A DNA stretch of 64,000 nt, taken from Romanomermis culicivorax. Taxonomy: Eukaryota > Nematoda > Enoplea > Mermithida > Mermithidae. Below are positions 12,691 through 25,600 of this stretch, piece after piece. A program made the translations under genes and the position numbers. The stretch lies in the NCBI GenBank assembly GCA_963922205.1, contig CAWUHX010000071.1, positions 620,001-684,000 on the forward strand, read 5' to 3'. Within the stretch, counting starts at the first letter, position 1, and every line of letters begins with the position of its first letter. Below the pieces are notes generated by a model, which was given only the letters and a program-made list of their open reading frames with translations, was not told where the DNA came from and ran no database searches.

Positions 12691-13975
12691 AAGAGTAACA
12701 CTTACTTCATCTTCACAAAATAGAGACACCTAGAGGTTCCTGTCGCCTTAGTACTAAGCTTAAACAGACAAGTGAGCCCCTCTCCATTCAGTTTGATCAA
12801 ATAGCTTCACAGGCACAATTATCAGTCTTAGCTACCTTACAGGAAGACAAACTCTCAACTGTGAAGTCAGAAGTTGATCTACTTTCACAGATTGAGAATA
12901 AGGTCCAAGCTGCATTTAAGAATGACCTTGGACCACTCAACAAAAAGCTGGAGGCTATGAATGGCAGAAGGCACCCTCCTGTGTCCAGCTTCATGGCCCC
13001 TCCTGCCTTTTCAGGTGCTTTTGGTGAGTCAATAATGGATTTTATATCTCACTTGACCCGTTTCTTTACACTTCAAGGGGTAACAGAAATGGATCATGCA
13101 TATAAAATTGTGTTTCTGGAGTCTTGCCTAACAGGTCCTGCTCTCGCATCCTACCGGGACTTTAGCAGTGGTACTCTGCAGCCTACCCGCTACGAAGAGA
13201 TTACAGCTTTTCTAAGGAAAGACTTTCCAGTAGGGCGTGACTCAGATCTGCATCAGCAGTTGATGCAGGATAGTCTACAAAAGCCAACTGAGTCCGCGAT
13301 AGTCTACCTTGAGCACCTTAAGAGACTGTCCAGGGTGGCCTATCCGGATCTCGCAACTGATGTTAGGGATTCGATTATAAAACCTATCTTTCTGAGAGGG
13401 TTGAAATCAGTCCTTCGAGATAGTATTAAGTTCAGGGAGTTCACAACTCTTGAAGAGACTCTCAAAGCAGCCTGCTATGCAGAATCACAGATTTTTCGGG
13501 ATGAGATTAGGTATACTGCCCCATCTAATGCTGTTTTCTCTTCAGAACAAAGGACCACCCACAACATCAGGTCAATGTCGAATCAAAGGGGCACCGCTCA
13601 ACGTCAGTTGGCAATGCCGTCCGACGAGATTCGATGTTCACAATCGGAGATGGCCCAGCTTACGGCTCATCTTGCCCGACTTACAGCTCAGCAAACGGCC
13701 CCGCCTCCGAGAAGTCCGATGCCATCATCGAGGCCTTCGACGTGCATCCAAAAGGCTGGCGATCGCCCATCAGGGCCACATTTACAGATGTGCTCCTACC
13801 ATGGATGCTGCACCCACAATGATGCTAATTGCCCGGCCCAACATCCCAATAGCGCGGGCCCTAGCAATGCCACTGCCACCGGCGCCAGCCGTTGCTATTT
13901 TTGTTGAATGAGGGGGCACCCGACTGACTGATGCCAGAGACCCTGCCGGCATTGCCGAAAGCTACGAGTGCACAG
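12691..13975 (+). pseudogene. gag: Gag polyprotein of the giant element (interrupted)
   Basis: Gag would form the particle and bind RNA. The frame is open from about 12691 to 13906, but no ATG is seen at its start (first in-frame ATG near 12957), so the true start is unknown. It has a retrotransposon-gag core (SSFMAPPAFSGAFGESIMDF, then ITAFLRKDFP, about 13000-13230) and a Gln/Ser/Pro-rich stretch. Right after the visible stop, the spacing Cys-x2-Cys-x4-His-x4-Cys of a zinc knuckle continues in the same frame (13892-13933), with two TGA codons at x positions, followed by a second Cys/His cluster (CRHC, about 13946-13990). The gag therefore extended at least to here and the stops are later mutations, unless TGA is read through. 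A fresh frame opens at 13968 and holds low-complexity Asn/Gly/Pro sequence. Confidence 0.75.
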
Positions 13976-15202
13976 GGCTACGGCCTGCCCAAATCGGATT
14001 TTGACATTGCGTGGTGAGACTAACTTTGGTAATTCTGGTTACTCTCCTCAGGGGGCAAGTGGAAATTTTCGGCATTATGCTAATCCAACTCCTCATGGGA
14101 CAGGGAACCAATATTGGTCACCCCCATGGCAAAATAATGCCGTAGGGGCTACCGATGGTCTTCTTCACCCAAATCTGTTTGATCTGGATGATGAAGTTCT
14201 GGCTGAACATCTGGCGGATCGCTCACAACTGTGTTATCCTGTCTGTGTAATCAGTATTGGGTTTTCAGCTGCGGCAGTGGTTTCGGCACCAACTCCATTG
14301 TGGGTTTGCCCGTTGCCGCTGCCAAAATACGCGACACCGGTCAACGTAAACCCATCAACTACACTGAAAACGACTGGCAACGTCAGCGTAATCGCGTCGT
14401 ATCAACCGACCGAAGGTACACCAGCGCCTCCAGCCCGTTTTATCACCCAAGGACCGCCGCTCGGAATTCCTACGGACTCGGCGTTGGAGGTCGTTGGTCA
14501 ATTGGAATTGATGAATCTGCTAGGTAAACTACCTTCTTTTTCTGACATTTCAGGTCTGAAAATCAGATATCCTTATAAGTCACTGGCTTTAATGATTTCT
14601 CATTTACAGATTCCTCATCAATCACCGATGCGATGCCGGCTGTTTGGTCAACAGATTTGGCCAAAAAGTATCCGCACCTCCCATGGGTGCTACTCAACGA
14701 GCCGTTCAAGGTTGAGGCGCTTACGGCCGCTGATGTGGTGCTATCAGCGCCAGCAGCATTGCAGATATTGGGACCCGGCGTCACTCGATGAGCGCTCAAG
14801 TTTATCACCGACGGAACTATTCGCGCCACCCCCGTGGACAAGATCCTGTTGGATGGTGAACTGTCGTCACTGGCAGTGGACACCATCCGCTGCGCTGTGG
14901 AGGAAGCGAGTCACAACCCGTAGCCCACAGCTGTTGTTGCCGCGTCACTGTCAATGACGAGGACAGGAGCCCAAAAACTGGCGGCAATTGCTCAACAGCA
15001 ACCGGTCACCAATGCCTTTGGAGAGACGTTGCGCGCCGTCAACAATGACGTCAGCATCATCAAGGCGTCGCCATTCCCGACGGCAACCGCCCCGCAGTCC
15101 CCGAAGATTGGCGTTCTTCGCAAAGTCCACCCATCCGGAGGCTTGGTCATCGACTTCCCCGGAGAGGAACTGGTATCGTCGGATGACGACGATGAAGAAT
15201 GA
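13976..15202 (+). pseudogene. Broken ORF between gag and envelope, function unknown
   Basis: Two overlapping open segments occur. The first (to about 14530) continues the gag tail. From about 14630 another frame can be followed to a stop at 15200, broken by a TGA near 14789 and a TAG near 14922. It begins MPAVWSTDLAKKYPHLPWV and ends in an acidic tail (SSDDDDEE). I do not recognise the family. Base composition is more GC-rich than the flanks, arguing for past coding. It may be a matrix-, accessory- or capsid-related product. Confidence 0.45.
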
Positions 15203-15266
15203 AGCCACCCGACAGGTGAAAACTGTACATTTTGGTGTATATTTATGAGCACTGTTTGTAAATAGC

Positions 15267-17024
15267 TTGTACATAATAAATTGGGCCTTCGTGACACTAC
15301 TGTTCTTAGGAATGAGCTCTGCAATACATGCTACTCAGTACCAATTTTGTGGTCTTTCAAGAAGCGGTCATCCACTTGAGCTACCTCAAAAAGTTGAATG
15401 CAAGCCACCAAAATCTTCGGGGAGTCCACGACACATGAATGTTACAGTGTATGTTCCTATTTCTGATCCAATCACTACTCTAGCATGGAGGTGCACTTTG
15501 CGAAACCGTAAGGTGTGCACTAACACTGGTTTTTTAAGATCTAGGGGCATTACTGCAGACGCCATTACCACCCAGCATCTAGCGCCTGCGGCTTGTACGC
15601 TAGCACAGCGCACGAAGGTGTTTGGTTTACAAAAGCTTGTGGAAATAGATCCTGACTTTCATAGCACTAACCAAACCCTGGAAGTGATGTACTCATGGTG
15701 CTGCAGTGACATGTGCAAGACAGTGACTAATGTCTTCATCGAGGAGGGACAAATTGCTTCGTGGGATGGCACTACAGCCCTAAGCACCTTAGGAGATATA
15801 GGTGGATGCAGTCCCACTGCAGGTCAGTGCACTACCCTTGATGGGGTCATTGTCTGGCCTGCTGCAAACTTCCCAGCACAGTGTCATTATCGCCCTCAGG
15901 TAAATTACACTGTCTCTGTATCAGGGAAACAGGTCATCATCGATGATCTTCAGGTTGCCCTCAAGATCCCGGGAAACTCTCGTGTCTTCGGATTGTGCCC
16001 CAAACTCTGGTCAACCACAATTTGGACGGATCAGGGTCTTCTTCTATGCATCCACGGAAGATTTAATTTGACCCAGAAAATGTTCAAATTGGCAAAGGAT
16101 TCACGTCCCAACCCTGTTATTGCCAAACTGAACTATTTGGCTCACCAGATCAAGCAATCAGAAATTAACAATTTTTGATTCATGTGGCTTGAGCTACCTT
16201 GATCTGACTTGTCAGTTCCTTCGCTTTGACCCTACCTTGAGTGACTAGGCATTCCTTCAGAGGAATGACCTGAGGGCAGAATTCACAGGCGATGCACTGA
16301 CAATATGGGCACGTCAAAGGGTCAATGTCATGTATGTCTACCACTCGTACCAGGTGGGAGACATCTGCTACAAGTATCTTCCTGTGCAGGTTGGTGGCAC
16401 CATTTACTTTGCCACCCCCCTGACCCAGATCTTATTAAAGTTAGCCTAATAGTGCTGTGTGATCACTACTTTACAGGGATTTTCCCAAATTACTCGAGCT
16501 GGTTTATTGAGTCTGGCAGGGTCCATGTGAGCCACATTCCGCTTGAACTCTTTTGGAAGCAATGCTTCAACATCACTCACTTTGACGCTCCTGCACTATT
16601 CTATGAACAGTTGGTGATGACCCCTTCGAGTTTTGCTTTCTTCAAACAGTATGTTTACAAGACTGAGCAAATTGAAGCAGTTTTAAACCAAATGGTAAAC
16701 TTTACTGCTGGTCTATCCCTGCAACCAGATGCTCTCTATCAGGATTTTGAAGGGGTAGGAACCGACATCAAGGCATCTTTGGGAGGTGTCAGTTTGGCAG
16801 CAAACCAAGTGATTACTGGTCAACAACACAACCTTATTCAGGGCTTACAGTCTGTCCTGAGTGGACTGGTTCGGTTGATCTTCAACACCCTTGTCACCCT
16901 GGCAGTGTTAGCCAGTATTGGATATCTAGCCTACCTCAGCATATCCTACTATCTATGCTACCGCCTGGTGAAAAAGCAGGTTTGGTTTGTTAGTCTCTTT
17001 TCCCCATGGGGTCTTTTCTTCTAA
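15267..17024 (+). pseudogene. env: Envelope-like membrane glycoprotein, interrupted
   Basis: Two reading frames, 15267-16178 and 16305-17024, look like the halves of one surface glycoprotein. The first begins with a signal peptide ([18 protein letters not shown]) and is Cys-rich, with many N-x-S/T sites (for example NVTV, NQTL, NYTV). The second holds further Cys and glycosylation sites, a Gly/Ala-rich helix and a C-terminal membrane segment (LIFNTLVTLAVLASIGYLAY) with a short tail. Stops at 16178 and a shift before 16305 break it. The architecture fits an envelope or fusion protein. I cannot assign it to a known fusion class. It lies upstream of protease and RT, not downstream as in errantiviruses. 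Confidence 0.6.
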
Positions 17025-17051
17025 GTCCAACACTGGGTTGGTTTTCACTAT

Positions 17052-17705
17052 GTGCAAAACAACATACCATCCCAGTTAGATCGAAACACTCTGTGCTTGG
17101 TTTTACTGGTCAATGCCAAGGAAACTTCTGCTTTCCTTGATACTGGTTGCCCATGGACTATCATCAACTATCATCTTCACAAGGCTTTGGTTAAAGAGAG
17201 CCCCAAAGCAGCAATGGCATTCCAGCAACATCACAACTTTAACCCATTGATGAGTATCAATGGTAAAGCAGTTCATACCCTCCTTTCGGGACCATATGAA
17301 ATTGTACTGCCCTTGAATCCCCAGCTGAACACAAGGATCCATGTACATCTCCATGTGTACAAGACTTTGTCTCTCTTCTGGGCGCCAGTTGACTTGATAC
17401 TTGGACTGGACTTTCTTGAACACTTCAAGAACATTACGTTTGATTACCAACAAAATGTCTGTCGGTTGAATGCTGTAGAACTGCCACTTCTTCTGACAGC
17501 AGCAGAGATTGATCCCTGGTGGGAGAACTCACATTCACTATCAAGGGCCTCATACAGGTGCAGGTCTCAATCGGGATCCAGGACTTCATCTATCTCTCAG
17601 CCACACTCATGGGTAACCTCAGTCCCCTCATCACATGGGTCCACCAAGGGAACCCGGACCTCTTCCATGATTGCAAGTCATCATTTAATGACCATGCAAG
17701 GGTGA
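17052..17705 (+). pseudogene. Retropepsin-type aspartic protease
   Basis: Contains the active-site block FLDTGCPWTIIN (Asp-Thr-Gly) and, about 80 residues later, the flap/end block VDLILGLDFLEHF, the usual signature of a Ty3/gypsy protease that cuts Gag and Pol. The frame starts right after the envelope-like gene and decays after about 17500. The linker towards RT continues in broken frames (17803-18222). Confidence 0.75.
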
Positions 17706-18237
17706 GGTTACCCTTGACCCCCCACCTCGAAACTCCCCAGCTACACTGAAGAAGGGACAGTTCCATAAGCAAAGTGATTCAGAGGCCGAGGCATCCCTTG
17801 AGTTGGAAGTGCCACCACTATTGGACAGAGACATTGAATCACTAGGAGCTACCCAGAGCCCAGATGAGCAATTGAATCATGTACTCAGAGTACAGGTTCA
17901 TCCCGCTTCAGGGGACAATCTTGAAACATCTGTTGGTTACGCTCTGGTAGGTGTATTCCATCGCATGGGGTTGCCAATTCCAAAGTGAACAGGTATGCTG
18001 GAGCATAGCTTTGGTGATACCACATCCGATCCAGGTCATGTGGCATCAGCCTTCTACCCCATTGAGATGAGGACCCCTCATATCAGAGTTCTCCTGAACA
18101 ACAACCCCAATACACATTCAGTGGTTCTCTATCTGCACATGACTATCAATGATGTGCAGATGCACACTGATCTCTCACAGGGATCAGAGGTCATATTGGA
18201 CGTAGTACTCGACCAAAAGTAGGTTGAATCAAATGCT

Positions 18238-19361
18238 GTGATATCCCCCGATATCTCCTCACAGGACTGGACAGCATTAATTGACCTACTGGTGGCATAC
18301 ACTGACTTCTATGCCATAGATGAAAAGGATACAGGTTCCACTGACCTCATGCAACAGGAGATCAGCATGGGTGACACCCGCCCAGTCAGCCATTTTCCTT
18401 ATCCGACCTCACCCAAGGAGAAGGACCTCATCATGCAAGAAGTCAGGGTGCTATAGAAGGTATTATCCAGCCAAGCACATCACCGTGGGCCACAAATACC
18501 GTCCTGGTGCACATGAATAATGGGTCCCACTGGATGTGTGTTGACTTTTACTGGCTTAACGAGGTCATGAAAAAGGATGTCTACCGTCTCCCACCGATAG
18601 ATGACATCCTCGACACATTCAAGGGTATGGAGTGTTTCACTACCCTTTATCAGGCTAATGCCTACTGGTCAATACCAATTGCTGGGGCAGACAAAGAAAA
18701 GATGGCTTTCAATATTTCCATTGGACTTCACAAGTTCAACTATCTGCCTTTTGGTCAATGCAATGCCCCTAGGACATTCCAAGGTCTCATGGACCAGCTC
18801 CTTACGGGAATATAGTGGTGTACAGCATTGACCTATCTCAAGGACATCTTGGTGTTTGGAAATTCCCACACCCAGATGCTTGAGCGCCTGATGGACTTGT
18901 TCTCTCATCTTCACCAGGGTGGAATGAAGCTCAGACTGAGCAAATGCAAAATCTTGCACTCCAAGATGGAATACCTAGGCTATCCCATCTCACAGAGCAG
19001 CCTAGAACTGGATAAAGTCAAACTGGCTGCTGTCCAGAATCTACCCATTCCACAGAAAGCCAAAGACATCAAGTCCTTTCTTGGTCTCATGTCTTATTAC
19101 AGGCGTTTCATCCCTGGTTGTGCCTGGCTCAGCGAGCTGCTAACCAAGCTCTTACAGAAGGAAATTACTTTCCTGTGGTCAAAACCTCAGGAGGCATTCG
19201 ACAAACTCCGACAACTGGTGACAAACCCTCCTATTCTGCGCCATCTTGACTTCACAAAATCCTTAATCCTCCAGAAAGATGCCAGTACTTTGGGAATAGG
19301 AGCAGTTTTAAGCCAGTTAGAGGATAACGGACACGATCATCCTGTCACATATGCCAGTTGA
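18238..19361 (+). pseudogene. pol: Reverse transcriptase and start of RNase H, inactivated
   Basis: Ty3/gypsy RT order is recognisable: MCVDFYWLNEV, the YRLPPIDDILD block, TLYQANAYWSIPIA, FNYLPFGQCNAPRTFQ, then YLKDILVFGNS where the catalytic YxDD motif should be. The first catalytic Asp is Lys, so the enzyme is inactive. Thumb sequence follows (KMEYLGYPIS, FLGLMSYYRRFIPG), then the RNase H start (QKDASTLGIGAVLSQL). In-frame stops occur near 18454, 18814 and 19360. Confidence 0.85.
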
Positions 19362-20225
19362 GGGTTAACAGCAGCTGAGAAAAACTACTCCATTTGGAGA
19401 CTCTTGCTGTTGTCCATTTTGTCAAGCACTTTTGAACATACCTCTTTCAACATGAGGTGGTCGTACAGACTGACCACATGGCTGTCAGGGCAGTGTTGGA
19501 GAAACCTGACCCCTCTGCTCAGATTGAAATCAAAGGCTAGCTACAGGGCTGTGTATGTATGTCCATCAAGGGCATACACATTCCGATGAACACCTGCCCT
19601 ATTCTGTGTTTAGTGTCAACATTAGCATGAATGAGTCCACAGGATATTCCCCCTTTGAACTCATGTACGGTTGCACGCCCATGATACCTGTTGATGCCAC
19701 GCTCTCATTAAACCCTGGGGCCCATATCATTGACATATCCACATATGATATGGAGGTCAAACGCCATTTCACATGTGCCTTGACCTTGATCCAGAGTCGG
19801 ATTGAGAAATAACAGGTGGCTTATGCTCGGTCTTACAACCGCGTGGCACAAGATATCTCATACAAAGTTCGGGACCAAGTGCTCAAACTGGACACTTCCA
19901 GCAGACATGGTCTTACCCCTTAACTGCTGCCCATTTACAATGGGCCCTGTTTTGAAATTTATATGGAATTTTTTGGAGTGAAAATAAGTTTGAAAAATAG
20001 GGTGTGGCATATCCTAATGTCACCATTCATCTTGAGACAGATCAAGAAGATACTGTGCATGTCAATCAGCTTCGATGCTATGTGACACCTGATCAGCCGA
20101 GTGAAGCAGAGGAGTTCACTTCACAGGTCCTCGAGTCGACTCACTTGTTGATTCCATCAACAAGTCAGGATTTCACACCAAATCTTGTTGACCCACATCT
20201 TGATGCAGAAGTTTTGGACCCATAA
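19362..20225 (+). pseudogene. pol: RNase H fragment and integrase C-terminal remnant
   Basis: After the RNase H break only scraps such as TDHMAVRAVLEKP are left. The frame then jumps to integrase sequence normally found after the catalytic core (MNESTGYSPFELMYGCTPM, about 19627), so the zinc finger and the D,D part of DD35E are deleted. The tail (20004-20225) is Pro/Ser/Asp-rich. The homologous stretch occurs on the minus strand at 63.2-64.0 kb. Confidence 0.75.
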
Positions 20226-20705
20226 TCAAGGGGCTCTCCTCTTCTTTGTCCCCGCTTACAGATGAGGACGTCCTTTTTCGAAGGACTCCTATGCCCCTCA
20301 TGGAATACCCATTCTTGATCCATGCTGGATCATTAGCGTAAAGAAGAGAATGAGCAGAGACCAAAGCATCTAAACAAGGGTATGGCCTCACACCACAGGC
20401 GCATCTTTGCGATAGCCTGTATCTCACCCCTAAAATTTGTTCTTTTCCTCTCATTATAGATCACACAGACCACTCAACATTGGCAACTTCATGCATGACG
20501 GACTGCACGGATCAATTGACGTCAGCAACTCCATGCATTACGGACTTCCAATCACCTCATAATCCCATGAGCCAGAACCCACCAAAGATCCAATGAACCC
20601 TTGACCTACAGCCGTCGCACCCCTTGGACAATCAACCACCATGGACATGCCACATAAACCTCTACCACTACAAGGAGGAGGAGGCCCTTTTTCGAAGGAC
20701 CACCC
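20226..20705 (+). other. 3' untranslated part before the 3' LTR
   Basis: Includes GGACGTCCTTTTTCGAAGGA, repeated as GCCCTTTTTCGAAGGAC just before the LTR, a TTGACGTCAGCAA motif like that of the leader array (about 20517), and a purine stretch GGAGGAGGAGG (about 20673) that may be the polypurine tract. No intact gene. Confidence 0.5.
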
Positions 20706-21884
20706 TGTCACGTGCCAATCAATTTTTTCCAATGTCACGTGATTTAAATCATGTTGATACTTTATGTTTTTCGCCATTTTTTGTTTGACAGTTACTTACT
20801 TTTATTCTGTTGTGTTCATTTTATTTTACATGCATTTTGTGTGTCATTTTTGTTTTGTTTTTGTTGTTTTCTGTTCCACATGTAGGCTACAGTATGACTC
20901 CTTCGATCAGAATTTCTACCAGATAAGCTCTACGAGCTCATGGACATAACTGAAGCATCACGTGCACCTATTATCAGTAAAAACAAGCAACATTTTGCAA
21001 TGCAAGATGACTAGTTTAGAAGTTCTCATTAAAAGACGTTCATACGTTTAGCATGGGAGTGGAACTCATTCCCAATGCTTAATGTATTCGAACTGGAAAA
21101 TGTCTATGTGACCATAGGCATCTTCTGCACCAATTTCCGCTGCAGAAGTTAGCTTGCACATTGTAAGCACTACCCAGACTATACTGTAGGCCTACAAGGT
21201 CGTTAAAAGGGCCTGTTTTGTTAGTTTTATGCTCATTCTCTGGGTTTTCAGCTCACGTCCAAGTTTATACTTAGTTCGCGTCCGCCATCATTTATATTAA
21301 ATAATGACTTTGAATATTGGCATTTGACTTGCATTTCCATGCCAAATTTACATATTCACTGTATCTGCTGCGTCCACCACCCGGCCTGTATATAGAAAGA
21401 AGACCCATTGCCCCTTAGCGCCTGGTTTATCCCTGTCACCCATCGGTCCTATACTAGAGCGTTGCCCCGACCTCCTGAGTTATCCATCACCGAACTGAGT
21501 GGACCATTTTCCCTGTTCCCCGACGGTTATCCACATCCACAGTGACCCGTCGCCCTTGCCCCAAATCGTACTTGAGAAACAGGACTAGGTAAGTCTTCTC
21601 AGGGGATTATTGTTGTTGAGGGTGTATTTTGGGGAACCCTTTCCTGAGTCGGTTGCCCCTTGAGTCTTCCCTCAGGTAGAAGAGATCTTGTTCCCCCTGG
21701 GCTAGGGCTAAAAAGGGGATTTAGGTTTACAATCGGGTCCTCTATATCAGGTTACGAATGACCTTGTTCGTCTTTCATACTGAATGGGACCAGGGATTGC
21801 CACCCCTGACCTGGCGGCATTGTTCAACGTGACTGTCCACCTTTCATTTAATGTGGCACGGCTATAATTTCGCCTAATGTGACA
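20706..21884 (+). repeat. 3' LTR of giant element
   Basis: 1179 bp, TGTCACGTGCC to TGTGACA. It matches the minus-strand LTR at 61737-62929 (1193 bp) in length and ends, and the 5' LTR at 7588 with larger indels. Confidence 0.85.
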
Positions 21885-22612
21885 ATGCATTGGGTTACAT
21901 TATCGTCAGATTACTGTCTGAAGGGAACGCACTCAATGGAAATCTAAATTTCAAGAATTATCAAAAAAATTAAGAGCTTCTTTGAAGCGATAGATCTTGC
22001 CAATTACGCTAATCAAGAGCACCAGATGTGTAAATTTGAAATTTATCAGCGAGTAATAACAAACAAACTGTTTTCATATAATACCAAAAAAGGCGTATAA
22101 CACGAAAATATTAATTATAATTAATTAATTAAAAAATCAACCCGTCATTCGACGCGTTTTTACATGGCATGGCAGGTCTTCAAATTGTGGTGACTCGAAC
22201 TTGGCGACGAAAAATTTAAAAAACTAAAATAAACCGGTACAGAAGAAAATGGGAGAGCGTAAAAATTTCATTTTTAAAGCGAATAAGGTTAAATTTTCAA
22301 GCACCTTCAAAAAATTATTATGCTCGCTTACTGCAACAGACAAAATCGCGTAAATTTTTCGGATGTGTTAATTTAAAGCCGCGTATTCCAAAAATATAAC
22401 TTCATAAGTACTAAAACCCCAGATAATTTTTACAAAATAAATTAAGGATCAAAGAATGGTTATTCAAAGTAGGTGTTTTTGTCCGAAATTCGGTGTACTT
22501 GAAAAGAGGAAAATTTCATCAAAAAATTTGTTCAAGTAAACTCTTTCAACGTAGACATCCTCATACCGCGCGCTTAAATAGCAATGGAACCAAAAATCGG
22601 ACGAATGAATAC
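21885..22612. other. Intergenic, ACSL 3' flank
   Basis: AT-rich. No gene, repeat end or target duplication recognised. It probably holds the ACSL 3' UTR on the minus strand. Confidence 0.5.
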
Positions 22613-25600
22613 TCAATTTTTATGATCGGTCGAAAACTTTGGATCCGTCGGCATACTAGCGTAAAGGTATTCCAATTGTTTGGCGAAACGTTGCTTCAAT
22701 GCTTGACGCTTCGATTTGAACGTCGGTGTCAAAAGACCATTTTCGACAGTAAACGGTTCACCACAAATATAAATTGCTTTGACCTACGGAAAGTTAAATT
22801 TTTATAGTTTGTAAGAAATTTTCAAACCACAGATTTCCGGTTGCACCTGAGCTTGAAATTCCTATTTTTGATCTTGAAAAAACCAATGAAAAATAACATT
22901 CATTTTTTGCATCAGTCTACCAATTTAGATGAATAAACCCCAGAAAAGAAAAAGCAAAAAGTTTAGATAACGCTGACTCGCAGAAAAATTATAGAAGCTA
23001 AAACAAAAAAACGACAGAAAAAATAAGTCAAAGGGAAACAGGCAAAAATAAGCGTTGATACAGAGTTATCACATAAAAATACAAACATATCGCATAAAAA
23101 GCATGGAAAAAATATAACAATTATCTTAAGGAGGATAAGCGGCCAAAAGTAAGGCTGAAATTTTTGCTCACCTCTTCGAACGAATTCAATTTAGCCTCTT
23201 TGGCGACGGTTTTCATTTCATTTAGAATGAGATCTTTCACATCCTGGAGAAATATGTATTTTTTATGTCATATCAGCTTGTATATAACTGACGGTATTAG
23301 ACCATTTACTTTGTGATTATTAAACCGCTCCGGACCGGCAGCACTCAAACCGAAACGAGCGTTTACTTCTGGTCCTAGAAATTCCATATCCGGTACGACG
23401 ACGCCGATCAAAAAATTCCTCAAACTTTCACCGTAAACGAACGTCTGTTGAATGAACTTACATTTATTGTAGACGGCTTCCAATTTTTCGGGTGCTATAT
23501 ATTCGCCCTAAATGCAAAGGTTGGAACATTTTCCAGCGAAGTCGCTTCGAAATGTTTTTAAAAGTCCAAAACGCATTTGGAGTAGGTACTCTTAATTTTC
23601 GAGTTCAAAAAAGGCAAATGACGTTGAAATGACAAGATACGTAAACTCAAAATCTTCATCCGAAAGCCTAACAAAAGTAATTCTTTGAAAAATATGATTG
23701 GGATATTTTTATTAATTTGAGACAAAATACGCAAGAGATTTGTCGGTAAACTCATAGAATTTACATGATAAATTGCCAAAATTTTAAATACACAGTCACT
23801 AATGTTTTTTTACGTCAATTTGTGTGTTGAAATCAGAAAACTGAAATGTCAAAGAAAAAATATCAAAATTATCCCCTGTCAATACGAATTTAAACCAGAA
23901 AGTTTCAAGGAATCTCACTCGAAATTTATCGATCTTCCCCGAAATGTGGAAACAAAAACGGAAATTCACATTTTCCTCGTCAAGCTCAGTCGATCAATCT
24001 TTCGAAATAAAAATCATATAATACTCTGTCTCATCAAACTACAGTAATTTAAGTCATTTAATATCGGACTTCTACTCTTGCCACTTTTTGGACCACCCTG
24101 CATACAAAGATAGCTAGCTCACTTGCGACAACTTAAAAATATGCTTTTTCCTATCGATCAACTGCAAAGTTCCGCGTTCCGTCCAACGACCGACGTCGCC
24201 AGTATGCAACCAACCTTCGGAATCAATTACTTCCTTCGTCTTTTCCGGATCCTTGTAATAACCGGCGAAAACAATCGGTCCCTTGATGCAAACTTCGCCC
24301 CGGCCGTCTTTGGCATAATAGTTCATTTCTTCGACGTCGATCAATTTCACCATGGAGCAAGGCAACGGTGGACCGACGTGCCCTAATATTATTTAAAATT
24401 TTATAGCTCGATAAACATTCAAAATATAAGGGTTCTTCACTCACCGGAAATCTTTACAGAAAATAAAAGGTCAAAACCGGAAATCTACAAAATTTGACTC
24501 TAACTCGCTTTCAGTTTTACAGCAATATTTTTCTACAGTAAATAATATAGAATTTACAGAAGAAAACTAAATACGGGAATTAAATATCATGATTGCAGGA
24601 ATAAAAAAAATGATCGAAATACAAGTTAAATAAAACAAGCAAATTACTAAATAAAATTGCAAAATGAAGAACTGAGTCCGAAACAGGGTTTTTTAGGCCA
24701 ATTTGGAGCCATGGCTCCTAAAAATTCTGATTGGCTCCTGAAAATTTAGGGGCACAAGCCAAATTGGCTTGTAAAAATGAGAGACTAGCCAGCCACCCTT
24801 TTTGATTAGGCTATGCATTTTTATGCATTTTGAAATGAAAAATACCGAAAATTTTCCGGCGCTTCGCGCCAGTTTTGAATTCATTAATGATTCTTGGTAT
24901 CATTTCCGTTGTGCGGTTAGAAAATGTCATCCTAGCTTATACTTATAGCTTTCAGAAACCAGTATGTTAGGGATGAATGTTTGACCTTGTATTGTTCTTT
25001 CCACGTATTTGACAAAAATCAAGATTTTTCTAGATTATTTTTACAAAATCGTTTTATGACACTTTAGAATTTTTGGCTTTGGTGAACATAACTTTTTGCA
25101 TTTGGAAAATGATTATAACGTCATCAGCATGGGAAAATGGCAGAGGTTCTTGCTATCTGAAGAAGCCATTCAGAGTCATTTTTGTTCGCCTCATTTTTCA
25201 ATTTTAGTTTGCACCGCTGAAAACATATTGAATTCACTGAAAAAATAGACCCTTCATGCAGGAAAAGATATTAAAAGTATTCATTTTCCAACGCTATAGA
25301 ATATCATAATCTAAAATTTTCTGGAGGAAAATACTTATCGCGTTTTTTATGTTATAGATCATGTGAAAACAATCGCTTTTGATAAATAATTGTGATTGGT
25401 AAATTACTGGCTCCAGATATATAAGATCCAAAATGGAGGTAGAATGTTTGACCTCTTCTGCCAATCAAATGGTGAAAAGATCGGTCATCGGCAGTTGCAG
25501 TAGAATATGCTGAAAAATTCATTTTCCGGCATTTTAAAAGCCTCGAAATCAAAATTTTTCGGCGCGAGGCACCGAACAAGTTACTTTAGCCAGAATTTGA

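Larger units (their letters stand above)
7588..21884 (+). mobile_element. Giant decayed Ty3/gypsy-like LTR retroelement with envelope-like gene
   Basis: A 14.3-kb element bounded by related LTRs (7588-about 9044 and 20706-21884) that begin TGTCACGTGCC and, at the right, end TGTGACA. Order: LTR, 3.6-kb leader with hairpin array, gag, broken ORF of unknown function, envelope-like glycoprotein, aspartic protease, RT, partial RNase H, integrase C-terminal part, LTR. All reading frames carry stops or shifts, the RT active site is altered and most of the integrase core is missing, so it is dead. The LTRs have diverged visibly with indels, indicating age. No target duplication was found. A second copy (same LTR and pol end, opposite strand) is at 61737-64000. 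Confidence 0.9.

Noticed and set aside
17052-17705. Protease frame as part of the envelope-like gene
   Set aside because: The DTG and ILGLDFL blocks at proper spacing identify a retropepsin, a separate product.
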